Part shown: positions 27,568 to 37,074 of the stretch, piece after piece
Layout of the letters: the number at the start of each line of letters is the position of its first letter
Position numbering within the stretch: the stretch's first letter is position 1
NCBI GenBank assembly: GCA_012103375.1
Contig: WLWX01000001.1
Location: 2,894,492-2,958,491 of the forward strand
Direction: 5' to 3'
Length of the DNA stretch: 64,000 nucleotides
DNA from: Paracoccaceae bacterium
GTDB lineage: Bacteria; Pseudomonadota; Alphaproteobacteria; Rhodobacterales; Rhodobacteraceae
Made by a program: the position numbers and the translations under genes
Notes under the pieces: model-generated
What the model was told of the DNA's origin: nothing
Databases searched by the model: none
Seen by the model: the letters and a program-made list of their open reading frames with translations, nothing else

Positions 27568-28508
27568 TTGTCTTCGGGCTCCGGCTCTTCATCGGCGGCC
27601 TCATCAGCTAGGTCGTCATCCTCGTCACCCCAAAGCCCTTCATCTTCGCCCAGCACGCCGTCTTCGCGCAGCTGTTTCAGACGCTTACGTTCGACATAGG
27701 CGACCAGATGGATCGAGATTTCATAGAGGCCGAAGACCACGACAAACAGGATCACCTGGGTGATGACATCGGGCGGGGTGACCAGCGCGGCCAGCACCAG
27801 AATACCCACGATGGCATATTTGCGCACTTTGCGCAGGCCGACCGAACTGACCAGACCGGCCTTGCCCATCAGCGTCAGCAAGACCGGCAATTGGAAGCAC
27901 AATCCGAATGCCACGATCAGCTTCAGCGTGATGTCCAGCGTTTCGTTCACTTTACCCTGAAAGACGATCGCAATGCCGGGGTCGTCTGCGGACGGGACAT
28001 CAGTGCCGCCTTCGCCGGTGAACACCGAAAAGATCGAGGCCGCATCCGCAAAGCCCAGGAAAAACTTCATCGCCAGCGGCGTCACGACGTAATGCGCAAA
28101 TGCCGCGCCCAGCAGGAACAGAACGGGCGAGGCGATCAGAAACGGCAGAAACGCGTTTTTTTCGTTCTTATAAAGACCGGGTGCCACGAACCGCCAAAGC
28201 TGCATGGCAATCACCGGGAACGAAATCGCCAGACCGCCGACCATCGAGATACGCACAAGCGTGAAAAAGTATTCCTGCGGCGCGGTATATTGCATGACCG
28301 GGTTCGGATTCCCCAGGGCCACCATCGTCTTTTCAATTGGGATCAGCAGGAAATCGAGGATCGCACTGCCGAATGTGAAACAGATCACCATGCCAACGAT
28401 AAAGGCAAGGGCCGCGCGGATCAGCCGGGTGCGCAACTCGGCCAAATGCTCGATCAGCGGCGCTGAGGAGGCTTCGACTTCGTCGGCGTCTGTTGTGGTT
28501 TCACTCAT
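27564..28508 (-). CDS. tatC: Sec-independent translocase subunit TatC
   Basis: Core receptor of the twin-arginine translocation system in the inner membrane, recognising RR signal peptides. The 314-residue protein has the conserved N-terminal LIEHLAELRTRLIRAALAF, YTAPQEYFFTLVRIS, and six hydrophobic segments; a C-terminal cytoplasmic tail is rich in Asp/Glu. It overlaps tatB upstream and the DUF815 gene downstream by four bases each. Intact. Confidence 0.96.
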   Translation of the reverse strand: MSETTTDADEVEASSAPLIEHLAELRTRLIRAALAFIVGMVICFTFGSAILDFLLIPIEKTMVALGNPNPVMQYTAPQEYFFTLVRISMVGGLAISFPVIAMQLWRFVAPGLYKNEKNAFLPFLIASPVLFLLGAAFAHYVVTPLAMKFFLGFADAASIFSVFTGEGGTDVPSADDPGIAIVFQGKVNETLDITLKLIVAFGLCFQLPVLLTLMGKAGLVSSVGLRKVRKYAIVGILVLAALVTPPDVITQVILFVVVFGLYEISIHLVAYVERKRLKQLREDGVLGEDEGLWGDEDDDLADEAADEEPEPEDK

Positions 28509-29143
28509 GCCGCATCACCGGATTTCGGGGCCGGTTGCTTCGCAGCCGTTTTGCGCTGTGCCGGTTTCTTGGCTGCAGGTTTCTTCGCTGTTGTCTTCGC
28601 AGAAGGTTTGGCGGCCTTCGCAGCCGGAGTCTTGGCCGCTGTCTTCGCCACCGCTTTCTTCGCCGGGGCCTTTTTCGCTGCTGGCTTTTTGGCGGCAGGT
28701 TTCGCGCTTGCCTTCGCTTCGGCCGCGGCGGCTTCCTTTTCCAACCGCTCAGCTGTGGACCGCGCCGTGTTGGCCTTGATCCGGGCTGTCTGTGCGGCAC
28801 GCTTAGCGCTCAGCTTTTCGGTTTCGCCGTCCGGCTTGGTGGTGGTGCCCGTCGCCTTGGTCGCGCCCTCGGGCCAGTCGGTCATGCCGCTAGTCGCCTT
28901 CTTGACCGCGTCCAGCCCCAGATTCTTGGCCGAGGTCATTTTCTTCATGTCCCCGGCAATGTCCTTTACGCCTGCCTCATCCGCCGCATCGTCCATGGCA
29001 CGCTGAAATTCGCGCGCCATGCCTTTGATCCGGGCGGTGAATTTGCCCAGCGTGCGGAACATCCCGGGCAGGTCCTTGGGGCCCACCACGATCAGCGCCA
29101 CAACGCCGATCACCAGAAGCTCGGTCCAGCCGAGGTCGAACAT
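28505..29143 (-). CDS. tatB: Sec-independent translocase subunit TatB with long Ala/Lys-rich tail
   Basis: Single-pass membrane subunit that forms the receptor with TatC. The N-terminus MFDLGWTELLVIGVVALIVVG and GPKDLPGMFRTLGKF with the amphipathic helix are typical. From about residue 125 the protein becomes a low-complexity Ala/Lys tract (AKKPAAKKAPAKKAVAKTAAK and similar) of some 85 residues, resembling histone H1-type tails. Such extensions occur in alphaproteobacterial TatB but this is long. Stop overlaps tatC; tatA lies 18 bases upstream. Confidence 0.95.
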   Translation of the reverse strand: MFDLGWTELLVIGVVALIVVGPKDLPGMFRTLGKFTARIKGMAREFQRAMDDAADEAGVKDIAGDMKKMTSAKNLGLDAVKKATSGMTDWPEGATKATGTTTKPDGETEKLSAKRAAQTARIKANTARSTAERLEKEAAAAEAKASAKPAAKKPAAKKAPAKKAVAKTAAKTPAAKAAKPSAKTTAKKPAAKKPAQRKTAAKQPAPKSGDAA

Positions 29144-29161
29144 GCGCGTGCCCCCGAAGGC

Positions 29162-29386
29162 TTAGCTTTTGTCTTTGTCGGTCGTTTCGGTCGCGTCCGG
29201 CGACACGTCGCGGGCCGCAACTTCGGCGTCCTCGATTTCCTTGGTGCCGTCATTGACACCCTTCTTGAAGCTGGTGATGCCCTTGCCGACCTCGCCCATC
29301 AGGGACGAGATCTTGCCGCGTCCGAACAAGACCAGAACCACGACAGCGATCAGAAGAAGGCCGGGTAGGCCGATGTTGTTGAGCAT
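29162..29386 (-). CDS. tatA: Sec-independent translocase subunit TatA
   Basis: Pore-forming Tat subunit of 74 residues. [22 protein letters not shown] is the single membrane helix, followed by the [17 protein letters not shown] amphipathic helix and an acidic tail. I chose the ATG ending at 29386, which has GGAGA just upstream; an earlier in-frame start would add eight residues with no benefit. First gene of the tatABC-DUF815 operon. Confidence 0.95.
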   Translation of the reverse strand: MLNNIGLPGLLLIAVVVLVLFGRGKISSLMGEVGKGITSFKKGVNDGTKEIEDAEVAARDVSPDATETTDKDKS

Positions 29387-29548
29387 GAGGTATCTCCCAT
29401 AGGCGGCCACCGATGCGCGGCCCGTCCAAGATAAGTGCTGTGGATATGTAGAACCTGCAGGCGCCTGTTGAAAGGTTCATTTCAACGTCTTCACGGCCAA
29501 ATCACCCTGAATTCCGGCGCAATCGGGTGGAAAACCGGTCGGCCTTTA

Positions 29549-29574
29549 ACAACTGACATGTTAATGTCAGTTGT
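29549..29574. promoter_or_regulatory. Perfect palindrome, likely operator of the WYL regulator
   Basis: Two perfect 11-base arms ACAACTGACAT and ATGTCAGTTGT around GTTA, centred about 60 bases upstream of the WYL-type regulator start. HTH-11/WYL (YafY-type) regulators bind such dyads and often control themselves, so this is the probable operator. It lies between divergent tatA and the regulator. Confidence 0.7.
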
Positions 29575-29622
29575 GGGCAACACGGACACATCCGGTTTTC
29601 CGAATCAGCAAAGGGCTAATTG

Positions 29623-30285
29623 ATGAGCCGCAGTGACCGATTGCTAGAGATGGTCCAGATCCTGCGCGACGGGCGGGTCCATCTGGCGCGCGACATGGCG
29701 GCGCGGCTGGGGGTCACGCCACGCACGATCTACCGCGATATGGAGGCGCTGATGTCCTCTGGCGTGCCGGTTCGGGGCACCAAGGGGCTGGGTTATGCGA
29801 TGATGGCGCCTGTGACCCTGCCGCCGTTGAACCTGACCATGACCGAGTTAGAGGCCCTGCACCTGGGCCTCGCCATTGTTGGGGATGGCGGCGATGAAGA
29901 TCAGCGCGCCGCCGCCGCCAGCCTGTCGGCCAAGATTGATGCGGTTCTGCCTGCGGACCGGGATCAGGCCGTGACCGGCTGGGGGTTTGCGGTCTATCCC
30001 TTCGCGGATGCCGCAGCCGGATTCACCCACATGCCAGCCCTGCGCGCCGCAATCCGGGCGCGCCAGAAACTGCGCTTGAAGATGACGCAAGAGGACAAGC
30101 CGCGCACCGTGCGCCCGCTGGAGCTGACCTATTGGGGCCGGGTCTGGACCGTCACCTGCTGGTGTGAAACAACACGCGGCTTCCAGACGTTGCGCGCCGA
30201 CCTGATCGACACTGCTGAACTGCTGCCAGAGCTGTTCGTGGATGAGATCGGAAAAACACTGGTGGATTTTCGGGCCAACAGCTGA
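29623..30285 (+). CDS. HTH-11/WYL-domain transcriptional regulator (YafY family)
   Basis: DNA-binding regulator of 220 residues. The N-terminal HTH-11 (DeoR-like) domain reads LLEMVQILRDGRVHLARDMAARLGVTPRTIYRDMEAL; the C-terminal WYL domain carries RTVRPLELTYWGRVWTVTCWC, where the usual WYL triad is altered. The ligand is unknown. ATG 29623 is preceded by an in-frame TTG at 29620. The palindrome 50 bases upstream suggests autoregulation. It converges with the SDR gene at 30301, so the regulated partner, if any, is not obvious here. Confidence 0.88.
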   Translation: MSRSDRLLEMVQILRDGRVHLARDMAARLGVTPRTIYRDMEALMSSGVPVRGTKGLGYAMMAPVTLPPLNLTMTELEALHLGLAIVGDGGDEDQRAAAASLSAKIDAVLPADRDQAVTGWGFAVYPFADAAAGFTHMPALRAAIRARQKLRLKMTQEDKPRTVRPLELTYWGRVWTVTCWCETTRGFQTLRADLIDTAELLPELFVDEIGKTLVDFRANS

Positions 30286-30300
30286 CGGGGCGCACCCCCT

Positions 30301-31035
30301 TCAGATACAGCGCCCGCCATCGACCTCCATAGCGACGCCGGTGATCATGCTGGCCTCGTCCGAGCACAGAAAGCATGCGGCGTTGCCCATGTCCTCCGGG
30401 GTGGAAAACCGGCCCAGCGGGATCGTGGACAGGAATTTTTCACGGATTTCTGGCGTGTCTTCGCCCATGAAGGATTTCAACAGCGGTGTTTCGCCCGCAA
30501 CCGGGTTTAGCGCGTTGACCCGGATGCCTGCGGGCGCAAGTTCAACCGCCATCGTGCGCGTGGCTGTGATGACCCAACCTTTCGAGGCGTTGTACCAGTT
30601 CAGGCGCGGTCGCGGACTGACCCCGGCGGTACTGGCGATATTGAGGATCGCGCCGGACCCGCGCGCCTTCATCCCCGGCACAAAGGCCCGCGCCATCAGG
30701 TAGATGGACTTGACGTTTACGGCCAGAACCCGGTCAAAATCAGCCTCTGAGATATCCTCCATCGCGCCGGGCAAATGGGTCACACCGGCGTTGTTCACCA
30801 GGATGTCCACCTGCCCGGCCATGTCAGCAAGCGCCGCAACCGACGCTGCGTCCGAAACATCCACCGCCTGCGCCACTACACCATTGCCGATCTGTGCCGC
30901 AACCGCCGCGGCGCCGACACCGTTGATGTCAGCCACAACCACCCGCGCGCCTTCGCTTGCGAATTTTGCGGCAATCCCTGCCCCAAAACCCGGCGCCGCG
31001 CCGGTTACTATCGCGCGCCTGTCTTTCAGTCGCAT
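30301..31035 (-). CDS. SDR family oxidoreductase (3-ketoacyl reductase-like)
   Basis: Classical short-chain dehydrogenase of 244 residues: TGAAPGFGAGIA cofactor motif, DILVNNAGVTH, catalytic serine in ILNIASTAGVS, YNASKGW (YxxxK), and the C-terminal ITGVAMEVDGG. The pattern fits FabG-type or glucose dehydrogenase-like members. It follows the YcaQ-like gene by 18 bases, apparently in the same transcript. Substrate cannot be assigned. Confidence 0.9.
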   Translation of the reverse strand: MRLKDRRAIVTGAAPGFGAGIAAKFASEGARVVVADINGVGAAAVAAQIGNGVVAQAVDVSDAASVAALADMAGQVDILVNNAGVTHLPGAMEDISEADFDRVLAVNVKSIYLMARAFVPGMKARGSGAILNIASTAGVSPRPRLNWYNASKGWVITATRTMAVELAPAGIRVNALNPVAGETPLLKSFMGEDTPEIREKFLSTIPLGRFSTPEDMGNAACFLCSDEASMITGVAMEVDGGRCI

Positions 31036-31053
31036 TCTGCGTTCCCCATCTGC

Positions 31054-32220
31054 TCAGCCAGTTCGCCCAACCGCCCAATCCACTTGCCTGATCCCGGCCA
31101 GACGCGCAAACCGAACCAACTCAGCCTCCAGCCGGTCAAACCGCGCCGCCGACCACATCACCCCCGGTTCCGGCCAGAAGCCGACAACCCGCATCCATCC
31201 TTTCGCGCGATCGGCCCGCAACTCGATCCGGCCGACGAAGCGATCCCCTTCCAGCAGCGGATAAACGTAATAGCCCCAGCGGCGTTTCGCGGCTGGCACG
31301 AACATTTCGTTACGATAGTCAAAGCCGAACAGCCGTTCCAGGCGCGCGCGGTCGCGAATTGCAGGGTCAAAGGGGTTGAGGATACGCAGGCGGGTGGTCG
31401 GCGCAGGCGCATCGCGCAGACGGTCCGCAATATCCGCCACGGCCCATGCCGGGCGGGCGACGCGGTCGGCCCCGACAACCTCGACCGGGATCAGATCGCG
31501 CGCCTGCGCCCAGGTCTTCGCCTCGCCCGCGTCCATAGCCCCCCAAAAGCGCTGAACCTCGCCCGTGGTGGCGACACTCAGCCGGTCCAGCGCCGCATCG
31601 CACAACCAATTGGCCTGCGCGGCATCGTCCGGACCGTCGCGCAGATGGGCCGGAAATACCCGTTCGGCCAGATTGTAGAATTTCACGAAATTCTCGCGGT
31701 AACAGGTGGCAAGCTCACCCGCGTACCACATCTGATCAAGGGCCTTCTTATGCGGCGGGCGGGCCCACATTTCGCGGCTGTCGGCCATGGTATCAAAGGC
31801 ATGAGTGGACAGAGCGCCCTCGGCCCCGATCCGGTCGCGGATACGTTGTATTTCGCCCTGCGCAAGCCCGCTGCGAAACCAGTCGCTGTTGGCCACCTTG
31901 GCCCCCAGCCGACGGAACTGGCGCCGCCACATGGGCAGGACTTCCATCGGGATCAGGCTGGCGTCATGGGTGAAATGTTCAAAGATCATCCGGTCACGGC
32001 CCAGCAATGGCCACAGCATTTTTTCGCGGTAGTTCTGGTTGCGCGACCACAGGATGTGATGATGCGCACGGGTGACATTTCGGATGGTATCGATCTGGAC
32101 GAAGCCGAGGCGCCGGATGATGCCCATCACGTCCAGCGGGCCGGTCGGCGTCTCGGCCAGCCCGTTGCTCCACAGCAACAGGCGGCGCGCGTCACGGTTC
32201 TGGATGGTCAGCTGTGGCAA
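31054..32220 (-). CDS. YcaQ/AlkZ-family DNA glycosylase
   Basis: Winged-helix (HTH-42) protein of 388 residues. Members such as AlkZ and YcaQ excise bulky or crosslinked N7-alkylguanine adducts. The catalytic Q-x-D/Q motif appears as GFVQIDTI near residue 40, and the winged-helix C-terminal part includes RIELRADRAKGWMRVVGFWPEPG. Length fits the YcaQ group. IS630 copy 3 begins about 90 bases upstream of the start, so its promoter may have been displaced. Confidence 0.85.
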   Translation of the reverse strand: MPQLTIQNRDARRLLLWSNGLAETPTGPLDVMGIIRRLGFVQIDTIRNVTRAHHHILWSRNQNYREKMLWPLLGRDRMIFEHFTHDASLIPMEVLPMWRRQFRRLGAKVANSDWFRSGLAQGEIQRIRDRIGAEGALSTHAFDTMADSREMWARPPHKKALDQMWYAGELATCYRENFVKFYNLAERVFPAHLRDGPDDAAQANWLCDAALDRLSVATTGEVQRFWGAMDAGEAKTWAQARDLIPVEVVGADRVARPAWAVADIADRLRDAPAPTTRLRILNPFDPAIRDRARLERLFGFDYRNEMFVPAAKRRWGYYVYPLLEGDRFVGRIELRADRAKGWMRVVGFWPEPGVMWSAARFDRLEAELVRFARLAGIRQVDWAVGRTG

Positions 32221-32308
32221 GATCGCCTCGGGAACGTTGAATTATTGGCAAGGACGAGTTGTGACGAATTGCGTGCGACAGGCAAGCGGATTGCACGCAT
32301 CTTTTGTC

Positions 32309-33365
32309 TAAAGCGTTTCGGCTTGAACCTGAATCGCGAGGGATTCCCTTGAGACCTGATCTGTGATTCATCCTGTTTGGGAGGATGGATCATGTCAGCA
32401 CCTTTGCCATCTGCGCTTCGGATACGGTTTCAGAGATACATTGAAGAAGGGTTGAGCGGGCGCGCGGCGGCGTTGCGGTTGAAGCTGTCGCCTGCCACAG
32501 GCGCGCGGTGGGCGCGTCAGGTGAGGATGAAGGGTCATGCGGAACCTGCCCGGCAGGGACCGCCGCGCGGCAAGGGAAAGCTGGCTCCGCATCGGGAATT
32601 CTTTGAGGAGTTGATCGCACAAGACCCTGACATCACGCTCTTTGAGTTGCGTAATGCGCTGGCCGATGCAGAGGGTGTGCGGGTGCATCACTCCTCCATC
32701 GCCAACCTTCTGTCCCGGCTCGGCTTCACGTACAAAAAAAGTCGCTGGTCGCCACCGAGCGCCGCCGCGCCAAGGTAAGGCAGCAACGGGCCGACTGGTT
32801 CAGATACCGCTCGCCAGCCATTGCGACCTTTCCTGAGCGCGTTGTCTTTATTGACGAAACCGCAGTGAAGACAAACCTCACGCGCCTACGCGGCAGAGCC
32901 AAGCGCGGTAAGCGCCTGACGATGGATGCGCCCTTCGGAAGCTGGGGAACCCAAACCTTGATCGCGGGCCTGACCCAAGGCGCGCTGATCGCACCTTGGG
33001 TCATCAAGGGAGCGATAGATGGCCCCGCCTTCGCGGCCTACATCCGCGAAGTGCTGGTCCCCGAGATCAACCCCGGCACTGTCGTCATTCTCGACAACCT
33101 GGCAACCCACCGGAATAAGGAGGCGACGCAGGCTTTACGCAATCACGGCTGCTGGTTCCTTTACCTGCCACCGTACTCGCCCGACCTGAATCCCATCGAG
33201 CAGGCCTTCTCTAAACTGAAAGCCCATTTGCGACGGATCGGGGCCAGGTCCTTTACCCAGGTCTTCGAAGCAATCGGAGCAATCTGCGATCTCTACGACC
33301 CAGTAGAATGCTGGAACTACTTTAAGGCCGCCGGATATGTCTCAGGTTAATGTCGAAACGCTTTA
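32309..33365 (+). mobile_element. IS630-family insertion sequence, copy 3
   Basis: Complete element between TA at 32309-32310 and TA at 33364-33365. The only difference from copy 1 that I noticed is C at 32753 in place of A. In the joined transposase frame this is a silent Ala codon change. Located between the YcaQ-like gene start and the aldehyde dehydrogenase stop. Confidence 0.95.
32392..33350 (+). CDS. IS630 transposase, two frames, copy 3
   Basis: As the copy at 3775; first frame ends at 32778, A7 slip site at 32734-32740, DDE frame to 33350. The single base change alters Gln to Pro in the dead end of the first frame but is silent in the shifted frame, in line with the shifted frame being the one under selection. 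Confidence 0.9.
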
Positions 33366-33603
33366 GTGTGGACGTTGGCGGCGCGCACCCTTGCGCCCGG
33401 AATCAAGCCCGTGAGGGCGCCAGGCGATCGCCTGACCGTCCCGCGTGCAGGCGATTTCGACAGGGTGCGTTAACTTCGTAGTACAGAGTTAACGCTGATC
33501 TATAAATTGCCTAACATTACTGTTGCGTCGCCTACCCCCGGTCAGGCGCTCGCCCGGCTTGTCGTCAGATCAAACCAACGTCCACCCCAAGCCAAATCCG
33601 GAC
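33366..33603. promoter_or_regulatory. Intergenic region with a GTTAACT dyad
   Basis: About 240 bases between IS630 copy 3 and the aldehyde dehydrogenase stop, without supported coding frames. It contains an inverted repeat GTTAACT (33469-33475) / AGTTAAC (33487-33493), possibly an operator that once served a gene or promoter now separated by the insertion. Confidence 0.35.
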
Positions 33604-35052
33604 TTATCCATGCAGCGCCGCAACCGTCTTCAGTGTCGAAAACCCAAACAGCGCCTCGAACCCCTTTTCGCGCCCATGGCCGGACTTGCCCGTGCCGCCG
33701 AACGGCAGTTCCACACCACCCCCGGCCCCGTAATTGTTGATAAACACCTGCCCCGAGCGTAGCGCCTTCGCCAGTCGCATCTGGCGCGCGCCATCGCGCG
33801 TCCAGACCGAAGCAACAAGGCCGTAATCCGTTCCGTTGGCAATCGCCAAGGCCTCGGCCTCATCCTCGAACGGGATCACGACCTGCACGGGGCCAAAAAT
33901 CTCATCCCGCGCCAAAGGGTGATCGGACGCAACCCCGGTGAACAGCGTTGGCGCCACGTAGTGGCCGCCTGCCGGGGCGTCGGTCGCGACTGCGCCCTGT
34001 GCGGCAACTTCAAGGTCGCCGCCTTTGGCCAGGAACCCCTCGACGATCGCCTTCTGACGCTCCGAAATCAGCGGCCCCAGATCGCGGTCCTGATCCGCAG
34101 GTGCGGCCACCAGCGCTGCATAGCGTTCGGCCATGCGCGCCACGACCTGATCGTAAACGCCCCGCTGGACCAGAATCCGGGATGAGGCTGAACAGGTCTG
34201 GCCCGCGTTTTGAATTCCGGCGTTCACAAGAAACGGCAAAGCCGCGTCGATATCCGCGTCATCAAACACCAGTTGCGGCGACTTGCCCCCCAGTTCCAAC
34301 GTTACTGGCACGACATTTGCGGCCGCCGCCGCCTGGACCGCGCTGCCGGTCGCGACCGACCCGGTGAACGAGACATGGTTGACCCCGGCATGCCCGGCCA
34401 GCGCCGCGCCCGCCTCTGCCCCCAGCCCCGGCACTACGTTCAGCGCGCCCGCCGGCAACCCCGCTTGCATCGCAAGGTCCGCGAAGGCCAGCGCCGTCAG
34501 ACAAGCCTCCTCCGCCGGTTTCAGCACGCAGGCGTTGCCCATCGCCAGCGCCGCCCCGACCGAACGTCCGATGATCTGCATCGGGTAGTTCCACGGCACG
34601 ATATGGCCGGTGACGCCGTGCGGCTCACGAAGGGTATAGACCGTGTAGCCGTCAAGGTAGGGGATCGTTTCCCCCATCACCTTATCCGCCGCGCCACCAT
34701 AAAATTCACAGTAGCGCGCCAGCGCGACCGCATCCGCCTTCGCCTGCGTCAACGGCTTGCCTACATCCGCCGCCTCGATCCGCGCCAATCGGTCCACGTT
34801 GTCCAGCACCAACTGCCCGAGACGCGCCAGAACCCGACCACGACCCGCCGCAGGAACCCGGCCCCAATCGCCTTGCAAAGACGCCTGCGCGGCGGCCACC
34901 GCGGCGTCGACATCTGTCGCGCCGCCACGGGCGATCCGCCCGACCTCGCCTCCGTCCGAGGGGTTTTCCAGTGCCAGAGTATCCCGCGAGGCCGGGGCCG
35001 CCCAGCGCCCGCCGATCAGGCATTTGTCGGTGTCAAACCAAAGGTCTTTCAT
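33604..35052 (-). CDS. Aldehyde dehydrogenase family protein
   Basis: NAD(P)-dependent aldehyde dehydrogenase of 482 residues. Visible are VPWNYPMQIIGRSVGAALAMGN and LKPAEEACLT (cofactor site), FTGSVATGSAV, the general base in TLELGGKSPQ, the catalytic cysteine in NAGQTCSASSR, and the C-terminal EIFGPVQVVIPF and PFGGTGKSGHGREKG. Close to betaine/aminobutyraldehyde-type enzymes; substrate is uncertain. Its start overlaps the GNAT stop by ATGA, making it the last gene of the peptide-uptake cluster and suggesting that it oxidises an aldehyde derived from the imported compound. Confidence 0.93.
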   Translation of the reverse strand: MKDLWFDTDKCLIGGRWAAPASRDTLALENPSDGGEVGRIARGGATDVDAAVAAAQASLQGDWGRVPAAGRGRVLARLGQLVLDNVDRLARIEAADVGKPLTQAKADAVALARYCEFYGGAADKVMGETIPYLDGYTVYTLREPHGVTGHIVPWNYPMQIIGRSVGAALAMGNACVLKPAEEACLTALAFADLAMQAGLPAGALNVVPGLGAEAGAALAGHAGVNHVSFTGSVATGSAVQAAAAANVVPVTLELGGKSPQLVFDDADIDAALPFLVNAGIQNAGQTCSASSRILVQRGVYDQVVARMAERYAALVAAPADQDRDLGPLISERQKAIVEGFLAKGGDLEVAAQGAVATDAPAGGHYVAPTLFTGVASDHPLARDEIFGPVQVVIPFEDEAEALAIANGTDYGLVASVWTRDGARQMRLAKALRSGQVFINNYGAGGGVELPFGGTGKSGHGREKGFEALFGFSTLKTVAALHG

Positions 35053-35489
35053 GGGTTGGATCCTATCGTGAAACGCAGGCGGTGGGTCTGGTGGGCCAGC
35101 GTCGAGGGCCCTTCGACGACATCCCGCGCTTGCGGGCAGGTCGTCAGCGCGTGTCGCCAGAAATGGATGGCGTCGTTCATGGTGCCCAGTTCCCAGCGCC
35201 CCGGCGAATGCTCAAAGGCCAGATGCGCCGCGCGGGTTCCGATGCCACGGCGACGGTATTGCGGGAAGATGCAGAATTCGCACATCTCGGTGAAACCGGG
35301 ATAAGCCTCGGTCACCAGAAACCCCAGTTGGCCGTCATCGTGGATCCGGTACACCCGGACATTCGGGTCATGCAGGAATTCCTCGGCAATGGCATCGGGG
35401 TCATTGTCTGGCTGACCAAGCTCCGCGAAATAGGCGCACAGCTGCGCGGTCATCGCCGCCTCGTCAGTTGGGCGTTCCAAACTAAGCAT
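35049..35489 (-). CDS. GNAT family N-acetyltransferase
   Basis: Acetyl-CoA-dependent acyltransferase of 146 residues. The acetyl-CoA-binding motif A reads FCIFPQYRRRGIGTRAAHLAFE (signature R-R-x-G-x-G near residue 80). The remainder includes WELGTMNDAIHFWRHAL, the usual late helix. It overlaps the double ATPase upstream by eight bases and the aldehyde dehydrogenase downstream by four. Acceptor unknown; context suggests an amine or amino acid handled by this cluster. Confidence 0.85.
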   Translation of the reverse strand: MLSLERPTDEAAMTAQLCAYFAELGQPDNDPDAIAEEFLHDPNVRVYRIHDDGQLGFLVTEAYPGFTEMCEFCIFPQYRRRGIGTRAAHLAFEHSPGRWELGTMNDAIHFWRHALTTCPQARDVVEGPSTLAHQTHRLRFTIGSNP

Positions 35490-37074
35490 GCAGCGCCTCG
35501 ATCCGGGGCAGAACGGGCGCGGCGGCGATCAGCGCGCGGGTGTAAGGGTGCTGTGGGTCGGTAAATACCGTCTCGGTTTCCCCCTCCTCGACGATCTTAC
35601 CGGATTGCATCACCAAAACGCGGTCGGTGATCCGACGCACCACACTCAGGTCATGGCTGATGAACAGGAACGTCAGATTGAACCGCCCGCAAAGATCCGC
35701 CAACAGGTCGAGGATGCGGGCGCGGACCGAGACGTCGAGGGCCGAAACAGCCTCGTCCAGCACCACCAGTTCGGGGCGGTTGATCAGGGCGCGGGCAATC
35801 GCGATCCGCTGGCGTTGCCCGCCCGAGAATTCGTGGATGTATTTGTCGGCGTCCAAGGGGCGAAGGTGCACAGCCTCCAGCACCTCGGATACCGCGCGTG
35901 CGCGCTCGGCGCCGGTCGGTGGCGTGTCGAGCAAATGCAGCGGTTCGGCCACCAGCCGCGCAACCCGATGACGGGGGTTGAAGCTGCCGTATGGATCCTG
36001 GAACACCACGTTCATTTTGCGCCGCACCGCCAGGTTGGGGCGTTTGCCTGCAAACACGGGCTGGCCATCGAGTTCGATCCGCCCGCCCTGGTTCGGCTCC
36101 AGCCCCAGTATGGCCCGTGTCAGGGTGGATTTGCCGCAGCCGGACTCCCCCACCAGCCCCAGCCGGTCGCCCGCGTTCATCGTGAAGCTGACGCCATCGA
36201 CCGCCCGGAAACGCCCCGGCGGCGCGAACAGATGCGGGCGGGGCGTGGAATAGTCGCGGATCACCCCCTCGACCCGCAGCAATGGCGCACCCGCTGGCGC
36301 GTCTGGCAGATCCACGATGTGGTCCGATGCTTCAAACAGCATCCGGGTATAGGGGTGCTGCATGTTGGCCAACAGGTCGGCGGTCGCGCCCTGTTCGACA
36401 ACCGCGCCGTCCTTCATCACCACGATCCGGTCGGCCATGTCGGCAACAACGGCAAGATCATGGGTGATCATCAGCAGCCCCATACCGAAATCATCCACCA
36501 GCCCCTTCAGCAGGTCGAGGATCTGCGCCTGGGTGGTCACATCCAGCGCCGTCGTCGGCTCATCCGCGATCAGCAGTTTGGGCCTGAGCGCGATGGCCAT
36601 GGCGATCACGACACGCTGGCGCTGACCTCCCGAAAGCTCGTGAGGGTAACGATCCAGCGGGAAGGCCTCTAACCCGACGCGATCCAACACTTCGCGCGCG
36701 CGCGTCGCCGCCTCGGCCCGGCCCGCTTCGCCGTGGATCAGGATCGTCTCGGCCACCTGATCGCCGATGGTTCGCACCGGGTTCAGCGCCGTCATCGGTT
36801 CCTGAAATACCATGCCGATGTCGTTGCCGCGCCGGTCGCACATCTGCGCCTCTGTCAGCGCCATCAGGTCGGTGTCGTCCAACAGGATGCGCCCAGACGC
36901 TTCGGCCCCGTCCGGCAACAGCTGCATCACGCTCAGCGCTGTCATCGACTTGCCCGACCCGCTTTCCCCGGTGATCGCCACGATCTGCCCTGATGCAACG
37001 GTCAGAGAGATATCCCGCAGGATCGGTGTGCCGCGTATCGCCAATGAAAGGCGGTCAATCTCCAGCAAGCTCAT
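35482..37074 (-). CDS. Peptide ABC transporter ATP-binding protein, fused DppD-DppF type
   Basis: Double-length ATPase of 530 residues energising oligopeptide or related uptake. Each half has a full set of motifs: Walker A GESGSGKS and [11 protein letters not shown] signature ELSGGQRQR and EFSGGQRQR, Walker [13 protein letters not shown] and [12 protein letters not shown], plus MITHDLAVV and [10 protein letters not shown]-loops. Fusion of both ATPases into one chain is common in this transporter class. It overlaps the permease gene (37071) by four bases and the GNAT gene by eight. Confidence 0.95.
   Translation of the reverse strand: MSLLEIDRLSLAIRGTPILRDISLTVASGQIVAITGESGSGKSMTALSVMQLLPDGAEASGRILLDDTDLMALTEAQMCDRRGNDIGMVFQEPMTALNPVRTIGDQVAETILIHGEAGRAEAATRAREVLDRVGLEAFPLDRYPHELSGGQRQRVVIAMAIALRPKLLIADEPTTALDVTTQAQILDLLKGLVDDFGMGLLMITHDLAVVADMADRIVVMKDGAVVEQGATADLLANMQHPYTRMLFEASDHIVDLPDAPAGAPLLRVEGVIRDYSTPRPHLFAPPGRFRAVDGVSFTMNAGDRLGLVGESGCGKSTLTRAILGLEPNQGGRIELDGQPVFAGKRPNLAVRRKMNVVFQDPYGSFNPRHRVARLVAEPLHLLDTPPTGAERARAVSEVLEAVHLRPLDADKYIHEFSGGQRQRIAIARALINRPELVVLDEAVSALDVSVRARILDLLADLCGRFNLTFLFISHDLSVVRRITDRVLVMQSGKIVEEGETETVFTDPQHPYTRALIAAAPVLPRIEALHA

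Noticed and set aside
30775..32352. 525-codon open frame opposite the SDR and YcaQ-like genes, reaching IS630 copy 3
   Set aside because: Antisense shadow of two well-supported genes; its end is set by the insertion sequence.
35488..36672. 394-codon open frame opposite the double ATPase
   Set aside because: Antisense shadow; the ATPase strand carries all ABC motifs.
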